A program made the position numbers and the translations under genes. 64,000 nucleotides of DNA from Bacteroidia bacterium (GTDB lineage: Bacteria > Bacteroidota > Bacteroidia > J057), in assembly GCA_022760475.1 (NCBI GenBank), contig JALEFZ010000096.1, positions 62,001-126,000 of the forward strand. The letters are read 5' to 3'. The notes beneath the pieces were generated by a model. That model saw only the letters and a list, made by a program, of their open reading frames with translations, made no database searches and had not been told where the DNA came from. Positions 33,453 through 42,266 of this stretch are shown here, piece by piece (position 1 is the first letter of the stretch; every line of letters begins with the position of its first letter).

Positions 33453-34088
33453 ATGTCAAAATCCAGCATCCTCCGCCAACTCACACATACACTCCTTGGA
33501 GCCGTCTTTATCTTTTGTACGCCTTTTCTAGCCAAAGCACAGGATGACAATACAGAAGAAACAGACCTAGACAGGACCTTTATGCCTACCATTCAGATGG
33601 GATATGTGGCACATGGAACCGAAGAACTTTCTGGGGGATTGATGACTCAAACTTCTATCGAGTATAGGGACATTTCAAATTTTATTTTCAGGATAAATTA
33701 TGACGCATTCAACTCCAACATGAGGTTGGCATACCCCATTGACACCACGGTTATATTCACAGGTAGGACTACCTTCTCGGACTTAATCGTAGGCGTAGGA
33801 TATAGACAAGAGCTGGGCAAACATAATATCACCACCTATGTCCAATCTGGCTTCAGGTTCTACGGTTATCCCGTCATTACGGCTGATAGTGCTCAAATCA
33901 ACCTCGACTACAACAGCAGAAACATTGGAATCATGCGATACAGCCTGGGATATGAATATGCACTTGCACCCAAGCTATTCTTTAGCATTGAGTTTTTAGT
34001 AAGCCACACTTTGAAATCCAGTGATTTCTGGGTTAACAATCCCTGGTCATATGGAGTAACTATGGGGATTTCTGCCCCAATTATTTAA
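33453..34088 (+). CDS. Outer-membrane beta-barrel protein
   Basis: A 211-residue protein with a long signal peptide (LLGAVFIFCTPFLAKAQ). Strands are spaced as in small porin-like barrels: TFMPTIQMGYVAHGTEELSGGLM, SNFIFRINYDAFNSNM, FSDLIVGVGYRQELGKHNITTYVQSGF in pieces, SLGYEYALAPKLFFSIEFLV, and a last strand WSYGVTMGISAPII. No family recognised. It has its own promoter motif. Adjacent genes share no clear pathway. Confidence 0.68.
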   Translation: MSKSSILRQLTHTLLGAVFIFCTPFLAKAQDDNTEETDLDRTFMPTIQMGYVAHGTEELSGGLMTQTSIEYRDISNFIFRINYDAFNSNMRLAYPIDTTVIFTGRTTFSDLIVGVGYRQELGKHNITTYVQSGFRFYGYPVITADSAQINLDYNSRNIGIMRYSLGYEYALAPKLFFSIEFLVSHTLKSSDFWVNNPWSYGVTMGISAPII

Positions 34089-34260
34089 CCCAAGTTGCCA
34101 TTTGTGCTACATGTTATTATTTGCTTAAAGACCAAGTTGTCATTACCTGACAACCTATGGTGTCTGTTCAGGCAAGTTGGGTTATTTAGTAAATGAAGTG
34201 TGGAAAGGGCCGATGTCCATACTCATTTATAGAGAATCTACCCCTCAAAATCATTAGCTT

Positions 34261-34935
34261 ATGAAAGGTAAAGTTATCATTCCAATTTGGCTCTTGTTGC
34301 TTTCAAAGCTCACTTTTTGTCAACAACCTACTGAGAATCTTTTGGTTTTTATAGGCGAAAAAATCTCAGTCATAGAGGCGGAAAGGCAGAATATTACCAC
34401 AGGAACAGATACCGTATACATCAAGGGGGATACTACATTTGGGGGTAGAGAGACACACCAAGTTTTTATGGACTCTAAATTTACAGCCTATTACAAAATC
34501 AAAAAACTTCTACATGGAAAGTACGCATTTGATACGATAACATTTATTGCCTTTGACCACTATGGGAAACCTGCCTTCTCCGATTATAGGCATGCCCTTT
34601 TATTTGTTAGTTCTTATCCTGGGGATACCATATTTTACCATAAAAAATACCAATTCTATGACGTCTATCGCAGCAAGAACGGAAGATGGGCCGGGAGTTA
34701 TTCTGCTTATGATTATAATAATCAAATAGCAGATCGGGCATATATTTCGCCACACAAGATTAAATTCGAAGAGAAAGTTATATATCCAGTCAATCCCCAA
34801 CTTAAAAAGGAAGAATTACAATCCCTTTTCCCAAAACCTTATTTTAAAATAAAGAGAGACCAAGCCATTGCCATCTATGGGAATTATGCTGATGAGTTAT
34901 TTCAGTTGTGGAAATGCCGAAACAATTGGCAATAA
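34261..34935 (+). CDS. Secreted hypothetical protein
   Basis: A 224-residue protein with a signal peptide (IPIWLLLLSKLTFCQ). The mature part has ENLLVFIGEKISVIEAE, YKIKKLLHGKYAFDTITFIAFDHYGKP and YDVYRSKNGRWAGSYSAYD, Tyr-rich and mixed alpha/beta. I recognise no family or catalytic motif. It stands alone between two spacers. Confidence 0.62.
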   Translation: MKGKVIIPIWLLLLSKLTFCQQPTENLLVFIGEKISVIEAERQNITTGTDTVYIKGDTTFGGRETHQVFMDSKFTAYYKIKKLLHGKYAFDTITFIAFDHYGKPAFSDYRHALLFVSSYPGDTIFYHKKYQFYDVYRSKNGRWAGSYSAYDYNNQIADRAYISPHKIKFEEKVIYPVNPQLKKEELQSLFPKPYFKIKRDQAIAIYGNYADELFQLWKCRNNWQ

Positions 34936-35186
34936 TGCCCCCTATTTAATTTTTGGGTATAGAGGCAGGTGGCAAAAGGCAAACTTTCTACCAAGTCTCA
35001 GATAATAGCTAAAGGGATCAAAAAGCTGGAATCAGCCAAAATTAAAAACAATACTTTATCGTGATCCTTCTGTGAGTCTTCTGTGATACTTAAACCCGAG
35101 TTTTACACCCGTAACCAAATTTACACAGATCCACTAACAAAACAGGAGCGTGTAAATATTTCTTTATAACAGATAAAATCAAAACA

Positions 35187-35639
35187 ATGACACGAGGTAT
35201 TTTTTCCTTGGCTACGCTTCTTTTCGCAGTACTATTTGTTTCAACCAGTTGCACAACAGAAACTGTTACCATTGACTCATCTTTGCCCAATGGTACCCTG
35301 ACTGTAGCAAAAACTGGCACCCTGGTTGCCGAAAACGGCACCCCAACTGCAGGTACAGTTGAATTGGGAGCAGACGAAGACAATGTTAACTTCCTACGTT
35401 TTGGAGACGACTTCACTACTGAGTTGGCTACCGGAACTGTAAGTGTTTACTTTTCTACTTCTGAGACCTTCACTGCTGATCCTGGAAATGGAAATCCTGA
35501 TCTTATGCTTGTTGGTGCCGTGCAAGGAAACGGTGAGCAGTTTTTCAAACTTGACTCAACAGTACCTTCAAACTTCACTCACGTAATCCTATGGTGTAAC
35601 ACAGCTTCGATTCCATTCGGAAACGGACAACTGCAGTAA
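35187..35639 (+). CDS. DM13 domain lipoprotein
   Basis: A 150-residue lipoprotein (lipobox FVSTSC, Cys22). The mature part is a single DM13-like domain: GTPTAGTVELG, FLRFGDDFTTELATGTVSVYFS, LMLVGAVQGNGEQFFKL, FTHVILWCNTASIPFGNGQL, with the conserved Cys in ILWCN. It corresponds to the C-terminal domain of the protein at 13531 without the Ig domains. An outer-membrane barrel gene of the same family as 14482 follows, after a terminator and a MITE-like insertion. Confidence 0.82.
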   Translation: MTRGIFSLATLLFAVLFVSTSCTTETVTIDSSLPNGTLTVAKTGTLVAENGTPTAGTVELGADEDNVNFLRFGDDFTTELATGTVSVYFSTSETFTADPGNGNPDLMLVGAVQGNGEQFFKLDSTVPSNFTHVILWCNTASIPFGNGQLQ

Positions 35640-35656
35640 GCCATAACTTAAGTATG

Positions 35657-35734
35657 AAAGCCTTCGACCTGTTTGCTAATTTAACCGATTCTTGGCAATT
35701 CGGATAAAAAAGTGTGCCGGTCTGAAGGCTTTTA
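35657..35734 (+). terminator. Terminator after the DM13 gene
   Basis: AAAGCCTTCGACC and GGTCTGAAGGCTTT pair almost fully across a long loop, followed by TTTT. Confidence 0.65.
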
Positions 35735-35744
35735 TCATTCTCCT

Positions 35745-35912
35745 TTAAGAGACTGTTTAAGAGTTATTCTTATCGTTTACAGTTAGCTTTCAAGAACCTG
35801 AGTTTATTATTTTTTTTCGCTTTAGCTCCACTAAAACTCAAAAAAATTACTTCCTCAGAACCTTACAATCCTGGCTGTAAATGGAAATCCTAAACTCAAA
35901 CAGCCTTTAAAT
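35745..35912. repeat. MITE-like element between DM13 and barrel genes
   Basis: The ends are related inverted repeats: TTAAGAGACTGTTTAAGAG on the left and, read on the opposite strand, TTAAAGGCTGTTTGAGTTT on the right. The inside carries a block, about 35779-35826, beginning ACAGTTAGCTTTCAAGAACC, that recurs at 53770. There is no coding sequence inside. This looks like a non-autonomous insertion (MITE) or the remnant of an insertion sequence. It would separate the DM13 gene from its barrel partner. Confidence 0.5.
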
Positions 35913-35935
35913 CTTTACAATCAAACCAACACAGA

Positions 35936-36793
35936 GTGAAATATTTATCATATCTGCTAGCCCTTGTTTTTACCTTGACAATGGGTCAGGCGCAGGGGCA
36001 AAATGGCTGGGTCCGAAAGTCAAAAGGACTTTATGCCCAGCTTACCGCTACCCACTTTAGCTCTAATAGCTATTACAGCACAGAGGGTGTTTTATTCAAT
36101 GAAGGCAGCACCTTTATCAGTCAGGGCCTACTTTTTTATGGGGAATATGGTTTGACCGACAGGTTCACCGCTGTCCTTGATCTCCCAGTGGTCATGCTCA
36201 ACCGTTTCAATACCACTGGTGTAGTAGGTGGTCTGGGAAGTGCCAAACTAGGATTGAAATATGGCCTATCCAAGTCTATTCCCATCTCCTTAGCTGTAGA
36301 CATTGAGATTCCTACAGATGACGGAATCAATTTTGCTACGGCCAAAGAGCCCAATAGCCTGGGCACTTTCGACCAGATCAACCTGCCTACTTCAGATGGA
36401 GAATTCAATGTATGGACCACCCTTGCGGCTTCTCACTCCTTCCCCAATGGAAAAACCTTTGGGAGCATCTTTGCCGCTGCAAACTTCAGGACCCAGTCCT
36501 TCAGCCACCAATTCCAATCAGGCCTAGAAATAGGCCACCTCTTTTTCAATAAACTCTACCTGATTGGAAAACTGAGAATTCAGGAACGCCTGTCAAATGG
36601 CGATGCCCAAACTGCGTCCTTTCTCTATGGTGAAGGAACTACCTTTACCAGCTATGGTCTGACGGGAATGTACAACCTAAACCAAAAATGGAAATTGGTT
36701 GCCTCCTTTTCAGACATATCCAATTTTATCAGCAACCGGAGAAATATCTATGATGGCTTTACCCTTAACCTGGGAGTAGCTGTAGAATATTAA
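35936..36793 (+). CDS. Outer-membrane beta-barrel, paralogue of 14482
   Basis: A 285-residue protein starting at GTG 35936, with signal peptide (LALVFTLTMGQAQG). The mature part parallels the 14482 protein: NGWVRKSKGLYAQLT at the start, LLFYGEYGLTDRFTAVLDLPVVML, GGLGSAKLGLKYGLSKSIPISLAVDI in pieces, ending FTLNLGVAVEY. It is probably a transport or binding barrel of the outer membrane. It pairs with the DM13 lipoprotein upstream, although a terminator and MITE now lie between. A perfect hairpin follows. Confidence 0.75.
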   Translation: MKYLSYLLALVFTLTMGQAQGQNGWVRKSKGLYAQLTATHFSSNSYYSTEGVLFNEGSTFISQGLLFYGEYGLTDRFTAVLDLPVVMLNRFNTTGVVGGLGSAKLGLKYGLSKSIPISLAVDIEIPTDDGINFATAKEPNSLGTFDQINLPTSDGEFNVWTTLAASHSFPNGKTFGSIFAAANFRTQSFSHQFQSGLEIGHLFFNKLYLIGKLRIQERLSNGDAQTASFLYGEGTTFTSYGLTGMYNLNQKWKLVASFSDISNFISNRRNIYDGFTLNLGVAVEY

Positions 36794-36815
36794 TCCAGAT
36801 ATAAAATATAGCCTG

Positions 36816-36852
36816 TAGGACATTAAGCTACAATCCAGGGCTTAATGTCCTA
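36816..36852 (+). terminator. Hairpin terminator after the barrel gene
   Basis: TAGGACATTAAGC and GCTTAATGTCCTA form a perfect 13-bp stem with an 11-base loop; the following sequence is only moderately T-rich (TGCTTTATT). Confidence 0.7.
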
Positions 36853-37000
36853 TGCTTTATTCAATGGTAGAAAACTCAGAAAAGACGAAGGAAATAGGCA
36901 GGATTGAAATGCCAGTTTGAAGGAAAAAAGAGGCATCTTGAGACCTAGCTTGTGGAGACAACAAATAAATGAACTCCATGATATCAAATCTCTTTCAGCG

Positions 37001-38305
37001 ATGCACCCCATAAAATTTTTCTCGACACTTATAATTGGCTCTCTCATTTCTGTCCATCTCATGGCACAAGATTCTGAAACAGGAAAAATTGATGTGCTGG
37101 ATTATAAAGTCCAGATCGAGCCGGATTTTTCAGACCAATCTATTAGGGGAAGTGTAGAAATCACCCTGAAAGTTCCTCCTGACATTGATCAATTTAGCCT
37201 TCAATCTGGAAAGCTGACAGTAGCACGAGTAGAAGGGAAGAGCGTTATTGGAACCAAACAAGCTGAAGGAAAAGCCATCATTTTTTTCGAAAGGCAAAAT
37301 CGGGAAATTCATAAATTTAAACTCCTGTATCATGGCCATCCGAAGAGAGGATTGATTTTCCATGAAGAAGGGCAAAAGCTGTACACAGCTTTCTTTACAA
37401 ATGAATGGATGCCCTGCCATGATGTCCCAGATGACAAAGCTACTTTTTCCATTGACTTGATTGTACCCAATAGTTTTACAACTGTCGCCAGTGGAAGTTT
37501 GACGGACTCAAATAGTGAAATAGCAGGAAGTAAAGTGAGGTATTCATGGAAGCAGACCTACCCAAGCCCTCCATACACCTATGGATTTGCGATTGGCCGA
37601 TTCAACCTGGCCAAGGACAGCATCCAAGGAACAAAACTACACTACTATTCAGAAAAATATTCACCAAAAGAGCTTCAACGAATTTTCAATCTCACCGGAG
37701 ACATGCTATCCTTTTTTGAGGAGAAATCCGGGATGGCTTTTCCGCAGGCTTGCTATTCACAGGTCATGATGGGAAAGCACTACCAGGAAATGTCGGGTTT
37801 TGCTATGCTAAAGGAATCATATGGAGAACTACTGTTGAAGGACAGCACTGAGAATCACTTGATTTCACATGAGCTCGCACACCAGTGGTGGGGAAACAGC
37901 CTTACCTGCAAAAACTGGAAGCATTTCTGGTTGAATGAAGGCTTTGCTACCTACATGTCGGCGGCTTATAATGAACATCGATTTGGGAAAACTCAATACG
38001 ACAAGGACATCAATAATTATCGAAGGCTGTATGAGCAAATAAAATCAAAAGGAGGGGACAAAGCCCTTGTCTTTCCCGACTGGGACCATCCTTCAAAAGA
38101 TGACCGAAACCTTGTCTATTTCAAAGGGGCTTACGTATTGCATTTACTCAGGGAAAAACTTGGAGATGAGGCCTTCTGGAAAGGGATCAAACATTACTCG
38201 AAAAGCTATCATAGAAAGGCGGTAAGCACAGAAGATTTCCAAATGGCGATGGAGGAGGCTTCTGGGAAATCATTGACTGCTTTTTTTAATCGCTGGATAT
38301 ATTGA
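37001..38305 (+). CDS. Short M1-family metallopeptidase-like protein
   Basis: A 434-residue secreted protein (signal FFSTLIIGSLISVHLMAQ) starting at ATG 37001; an upstream start lacks a signal. The zinc site HELAH is followed 18 residues on by the ligand Glu in WLNEGFATY, and the catalytic Tyr step is NLVYFKGAYVL, all standard for M1 gluzincins. The upstream GAMEN exopeptidase motif is replaced by SGFAML, and the protein is roughly half the length of full aminopeptidases because the C-terminal helical domain is missing. It may be an endopeptidase or have altered specificity. Confidence 0.82.
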   Translation: MHPIKFFSTLIIGSLISVHLMAQDSETGKIDVLDYKVQIEPDFSDQSIRGSVEITLKVPPDIDQFSLQSGKLTVARVEGKSVIGTKQAEGKAIIFFERQNREIHKFKLLYHGHPKRGLIFHEEGQKLYTAFFTNEWMPCHDVPDDKATFSIDLIVPNSFTTVASGSLTDSNSEIAGSKVRYSWKQTYPSPPYTYGFAIGRFNLAKDSIQGTKLHYYSEKYSPKELQRIFNLTGDMLSFFEEKSGMAFPQACYSQVMMGKHYQEMSGFAMLKESYGELLLKDSTENHLISHELAHQWWGNSLTCKNWKHFWLNEGFATYMSAAYNEHRFGKTQYDKDINNYRRLYEQIKSKGGDKALVFPDWDHPSKDDRNLVYFKGAYVLHLLREKLGDEAFWKGIKHYSKSYHRKAVSTEDFQMAMEEASGKSLTAFFNRWIY

Positions 38306-38446
38306 TTTGGCTCAGGTAAATGCCCACATTCCCAAAACAAACTGTGAAGATTGTATAATAAAAACCAAGCCTTCAATCTCATGTTTTTATAACTTAATCC
38401 TGGATTAAGCAGCTATCCTCTGAACAACAAAGAGGTTCCATCATCA

Positions 38447-38986
38447 ATGAATACCTTAGTGGACATCCTGAATATTTACCAAAATTCCAAAGTACAAGCC
38501 TTCAGCAAAGGCACAATCGTACAAAAAGCCAATGACCTCAAGGCTCCCAGTATTTATGTAAAAAAAGGAATTCTCAGGAGTTACATCATCGATAGCAGCG
38601 GTAAGGAACACATCTACATGTTTGCCACCGAGGGCTGGATCATTGGAGACATTGAGGCGCTTGAGTTTAAGAGACCTGCACAGTTGTACATTGATTGTCT
38701 GGAAGATTCTGAGGTTATTTTTTTTGAAAAAGAGCAGTTGTTCAGCGATGGACTTTCGAAGGAGAAAATTCTGGAGAATGTAAACCTGTTTGCCAGACGG
38801 ATTGGCCGCCTTCAACGTAGGGTATTGATGCTCATGGGGGCTCCTGCAGCAGATCGGTATGCCTATTTCCTTGAAATCTATCCAGAACTGCCTAGTAGGG
38901 TGCCTCAAAAAATGATTGCCTCCTACCTGGGAATTGCCCCCCAGACCCTCAGCAGCATTCGAAGCAAAATGGCCAAAGAAAATTAA
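38447..38986 (+). CDS. Crp/Fnr family transcriptional regulator
   Basis: A 179-residue regulator with a cyclic-nucleotide-binding-like beta-roll (KGTIVQKANDLKAPSIYVKKGILRSY in pieces, YMFATEGWIIGDI) and a C-terminal helix-turn-helix (VPQKMIASYLGIAPQTLSSIRSKM). This is the common Bacteroidota type. The downstream DUF5996 gene is 84 bases away on the same strand and could be its target or partner. Confidence 0.88.
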   Translation: MNTLVDILNIYQNSKVQAFSKGTIVQKANDLKAPSIYVKKGILRSYIIDSSGKEHIYMFATEGWIIGDIEALEFKRPAQLYIDCLEDSEVIFFEKEQLFSDGLSKEKILENVNLFARRIGRLQRRVLMLMGAPAADRYAYFLEIYPELPSRVPQKMIASYLGIAPQTLSSIRSKMAKEN

Positions 38987-39070
38987 GATTTTCTTCATCT
39001 AGATGAATGTATAAAAAAATAGAATTGTTGAATTTTACCTAAACATCTGTTTAACTCAATTTGCATAGAT

Positions 39071-39988
39071 ATGACTCAGGTAACTGCAAAAAATGACTGG
39101 CCTGTCTTGAAGTTTGACGAAATTAAGGACACGTTGGAAACCTTACATCAATGGATTCAGATAGTTGGAAAGATTCGGCTTAAAACCATGCCATGGCAGA
39201 ACCACTCCTGGCATGTACCCCTATACATCAGCACCAAAGGCTACACCACCAACGCCATCCCCTTTCAGGGAAGGATCATTCAAATCGATTTTGATTTCAA
39301 GCAGCACAAACTATTTGTAGAATGTTCGAATGAAGGTAGTGTGTCGATGGATTTATACCCAAGAACTGTTGCAGATTTTTACCAGGAACTCAGGGACAAG
39401 CTGAAAGAGCTGAGCATAGACGTAAAAATCTACGCACGTCCCAATGAGGTGGAACCTGCCATTCCATTTGCAGAGAATACCGTCAATAAATCCTACGATA
39501 AGGATGCAGCCCAGGCCATTTGGAAGGCGATGCTAAAGGCCAATCAGGTATTCACCCAGTTCAGGAGTGATTTCATTGGTAAGGTAAGCCCGGTACACCT
39601 GTTTTGGGGCGCTTTTGACCTGGCGGTTACACGATTCTCAGGCAATGATGCCCCCTTACATCATGGAGGAATGCCTAATATGCCCCTGGATGTGATGCAG
39701 GAGGCCTATTCCAAGGAAGTGAGCAGTGCTGGATTCTGGCCTGGTTCAAAGGACTTCCCATTCCCGGCCTTTTATGCTTACGCCTACCCTAGCCCTGAAA
39801 CTTTTGGCCAGCAAGAGGTTAAACCCAAGGAGGCTTTTTACAGCCATGAAATGGGAGAGTTTTTCCTGAAATATGAAGATGTTCAACAATCCTCTGATCC
39901 TGAAGAAATGCTATTGTCTTTCCTTCGAAGCACCTACGAAGCCGCTGCCAATAGCTCAAATTGGGACAGAACAGCCCTTGAAAAGTAA
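39071..39988 (+). CDS. DUF5996 family protein
   Basis: A 305-residue soluble protein matching DUF5996: WPVLKFDEIKDTLETLHQWIQIVGKIRL in pieces, PWQNHSWHVPLYISTKG, IPFQGRIIQIDFDFKQHKL, VHLFWGAFDLAVTRFSG, GGMPNMPLDVMQEAYS, SAGFWPGS. Function not known; conserved His and Trp residues could form an active site. It sits beside a Crp/Fnr gene. It converges with the second HxlR. Confidence 0.85.
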   Translation: MTQVTAKNDWPVLKFDEIKDTLETLHQWIQIVGKIRLKTMPWQNHSWHVPLYISTKGYTTNAIPFQGRIIQIDFDFKQHKLFVECSNEGSVSMDLYPRTVADFYQELRDKLKELSIDVKIYARPNEVEPAIPFAENTVNKSYDKDAAQAIWKAMLKANQVFTQFRSDFIGKVSPVHLFWGAFDLAVTRFSGNDAPLHHGGMPNMPLDVMQEAYSKEVSSAGFWPGSKDFPFPAFYAYAYPSPETFGQQEVKPKEAFYSHEMGEFFLKYEDVQQSSDPEEMLLSFLRSTYEAAANSSNWDRTALEK

Positions 39989-40077
39989 GTCATGACAACA
40001 GGAGCGTTTGCCTATGCATAATAGGCAGCGCGTGTTTTCTTGATTTCATCAATGTGTTCATCAGACCCAAGCATACT

Positions 40078-40485
40078 TCACCCCTTAGCCTTGGCTTTGT
40101 AAGACTCGATGATTTCTTCTCTTTTGGAAAGCCTTCTTTCAAGTTCATCTTTACTAACAGCTGACTGAGGATCATGCTTGGCTCCCCAGACCCATAGTTC
40201 AATGATCATGGGTACCAATTCGAGGCCTTTTTCTGTCAGGGTATAATATTTTTTGGCTTTATTTAGCTCGTACTGCTTGCTCTCAATAATTCCGTAATCC
40301 TTCAGCATCTTCAACCTGTCCGCCAAGACATTGGTAGCCATTCCTTCTCCCGCTTCCAAAAAGTCCTTGTAAAAATGCTTATCAGAAAATGCAATATCTC
40401 TGAGGATAAGCATGGTCCATTTGTCTCCTAACAAATCCAGGGAATAACTGATGGGACAATCTGATCTTTTGACTATTTTTCTCAT
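40078..40485 (-). CDS. HxlR family transcriptional regulator (second)
   Basis: A 135-residue HxlR-type winged-helix protein: SDCPISYSLDLLGDKWTMLILRDI, HFYKDFLEAGEGMATNVLADRLKML in pieces, YYTLTEKGLELVPMI. The family Cys is in DCPIS. It is distinct from the HxlR at 26892 and has no GTTAC repeats upstream. It lies on the minus strand downstream of an SRPBCC and an SDR gene that end in a terminator, so it has its own promoter. A short open piece after its stop (MLGSDEHIDEIKK, RAAYYA) may be a gene fragment. Confidence 0.9.
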   Translation of the reverse strand: MRKIVKRSDCPISYSLDLLGDKWTMLILRDIAFSDKHFYKDFLEAGEGMATNVLADRLKMLKDYGIIESKQYELNKAKKYYTLTEKGLELVPMIIELWVWGAKHDPQSAVSKDELERRLSKREEIIESYKAKAKG

Positions 40486-40523
40486 GCTACTCTAAAGTAT
40501 TCCTATTAAAGAAAACGAAAAAG

Positions 40524-40553
40524 AAGGAAAGCGCAAGAGAAAACGCCTTCCTT
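40524..40553 (-). terminator. Terminator of the SDR/SRPBCC transcript
   Basis: On the minus strand AAGGAAGGCG and CGCTTTCCTT pair (one mismatch) with a 10-base loop, followed by TCTTTTT. Confidence 0.6.
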
Positions 40554-40620
40554 TTCTTCACTTGAGTTTGTAACTGTTCTGCCCTAAGTCCATCTTCAGC
40601 AAGTTGCTAGACCAATGGTT

Positions 40621-41217
40621 CTATTTGTAGCGGGAAGCTATCTCAGCAAAATTCTCCTTACCCACCGCCTCTTTGGTGGTCAGGTAGTGTTCAATCCCAA
40701 TTGTCATGTTCGTGAAATCCTTTTTAAGAGATCCATGCGCAAATAATGCCAAAACCCTTGGAGAGGTACGATAATGAAACTTCAGCCTGAAAAGGCTTCG
40801 CTCACTATCCAATTCGATCAGGCGAGATTCACCAAAGGTGGCGTTCAGGTCAATAGGCACATTCTGTGCTTCGAAAATCTGAAATCGCATGATCTTCTCT
40901 GCTGCGTCGATGTGGACGATTCGCTCATGAATCACCTCTTTTCCTTCTTCATCATTTTGGATGAAGCGCTCCGCCCCCACCACAGCTTCATGGACATCTC
41001 CAAGGTAGCCGGAGGCAAATGCGCCTGGATTAAACTTGGCCACGTCACCATAATTCATAAAGATTGTATTCCAAACCGTGTCAACCGGAAAGGGCAATTC
41101 CCTTTCTACTGTAATGATCCTTACATTCTTGTAGCCATTGACAGTCGTGCCACAGGAGAGCATCATCAGCGATGATGATAACAAAACTAGAATTCTAATA
41201 ATTGATTGCTTGATCAT
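40621..41217 (-). CDS. SRPBCC-like lipoprotein
   Basis: A 198-residue lipoprotein (lipobox MMLSC) starting at ATG 41217. The mature domain begins VERELPFPVDTVWNTIFMNYGDVAKFNP, the usual opening of a START/SRPBCC ligand-binding fold, and ends with a long helix (FTNMTIGIEHYLTTKEA). The lipoprotein signal is unusual for this fold, which is mostly cytoplasmic. It lies 40 bases downstream of the SDR gene, probably in one transcript. Confidence 0.78.
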   Translation of the reverse strand: MIKQSIIRILVLLSSSLMMLSCGTTVNGYKNVRIITVERELPFPVDTVWNTIFMNYGDVAKFNPGAFASGYLGDVHEAVVGAERFIQNDEEGKEVIHERIVHIDAAEKIMRFQIFEAQNVPIDLNATFGESRLIELDSERSLFRLKFHYRTSPRVLALFAHGSLKKDFTNMTIGIEHYLTTKEAVGKENFAEIASRYK

Positions 41218-41257
41218 AATGGTATTGCTTGTTTGTTTAAAAAAAGTCATAGTTGGA

Positions 41258-42001
41258 TTATTGTGGGTTCAACATTCGAAATGCAAAGCCTGGAGCGATC
41301 CTGTTGATCAACTTCAAGCCTCCAATGGGACGTATCAAAATTTCCTTGCGGCCCTTTTTTATGCCATCAATTGAAAGCCTGGCAAATTTTTCAGGGCTCA
41401 TGAGATTCCTTGCCTCCACTCCAGGGTTATTTTTGTTCATGCGGGTATCCACTGCTGGTGGACAGAGCAAAACCACATTCAATTGTGTATTTCTCAATTG
41501 ATGCCTCAATGAGGTGGTATAGGAACTGACAGCTGCTTTTACAGCAGAATAGATGGGAGCAGCAGCTAGTGGGACAAAGGCAGCAGGAGAAGTGAGGTTC
41601 ACAATCATCGCATCCTTCCTTGCCAGCAAATCCTTAAGAAAAATATCCGTAACCTGAATAACGCCCAGTAAATTGATGTGAATCTCCTCAAACTGCTTTT
41701 CGAGGGGATAGTCCCCCAGGATGTCAAACCTTCTAAAAACAGCCGCATTGTTGATCAGGATATCTACACCATCAAATACTTCTCTCGCCTTATGAAGGAG
41801 GTCTTCCACCTGTTCCTTCACTGTTACATCGCACCTGAAAACTTCCAGTGCAGGATTTTGACGTTTGGCTTTGTCCAAGGCATCTCCGTTCCTGGCACAT
41901 ATCAGGACATTGGCCCCTTCCCTTGAAAACTGATTAGCCAACTCCAGACCGATACCTATAGAGCCTCCAGTAATCAGTACATTTTTATCATTTAGATTCA
42001 T
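41258..42001 (-). CDS. Short-chain dehydrogenase/reductase
   Basis: A 247-residue SDR starting at ATG 42001. The NAD(P)-binding motif is TGGSIGIG (T-G-x3-G-x-G), with NNAA in ILINNAAVF, active-site Ser in IVNLTSPAAF and Y-x-x-x-K in PIYSAVKAAV. ICARNGDALD after strand 2 hints at NADP or NAD use without deciding. Closest in style to DltE-type oxidoreductases. Co-transcribed with the SRPBCC lipoprotein. Substrate unknown. Confidence 0.9.
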   Translation of the reverse strand: MNLNDKNVLITGGSIGIGLELANQFSREGANVLICARNGDALDKAKRQNPALEVFRCDVTVKEQVEDLLHKAREVFDGVDILINNAAVFRRFDILGDYPLEKQFEEIHINLLGVIQVTDIFLKDLLARKDAMIVNLTSPAAFVPLAAAPIYSAVKAAVSSYTTSLRHQLRNTQLNVVLLCPPAVDTRMNKNNPGVEARNLMSPEKFARLSIDGIKKGRKEILIRPIGGLKLINRIAPGFAFRMLNPQ

Positions 42002-42266
42002 GATTTTTCTTTTTTCTGTCAAAAAAATTAGATAAAGAACTTCTTGGTAATTACCCTCTACTCCAAATTCCGATCAGCATGCTTTTCCTAATGGGATTTA
42101 TCTGGCCAAGACAACTCCTAAAAGACATACCACTCCCCGCCTTTCATGAAGAAAATTCTCCGATGAAAAATCGAGATAGAGATCCTGTTTGAAGCAAGAA
42201 TCCACTTGCTAATAACAAGTAAATTTAATTAACTTGCAAAAAAAAAGTAGATTTTAATTTTATACT

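Noticed and set aside
37220..37420. Long antisense frames inside the M1 gene and similar shadows inside the propeller and oxidase genes
   Set aside because: Antisense open frames of real genes with no starts, no motifs and no independent support.
39989..40077. Short frame after the second HxlR reading MLGSDEHIDEIKKTRAAYYA on the minus strand
   Set aside because: Protein-like, but only 20 codons; could be the end of a lost gene. Not enough to list as a feature.
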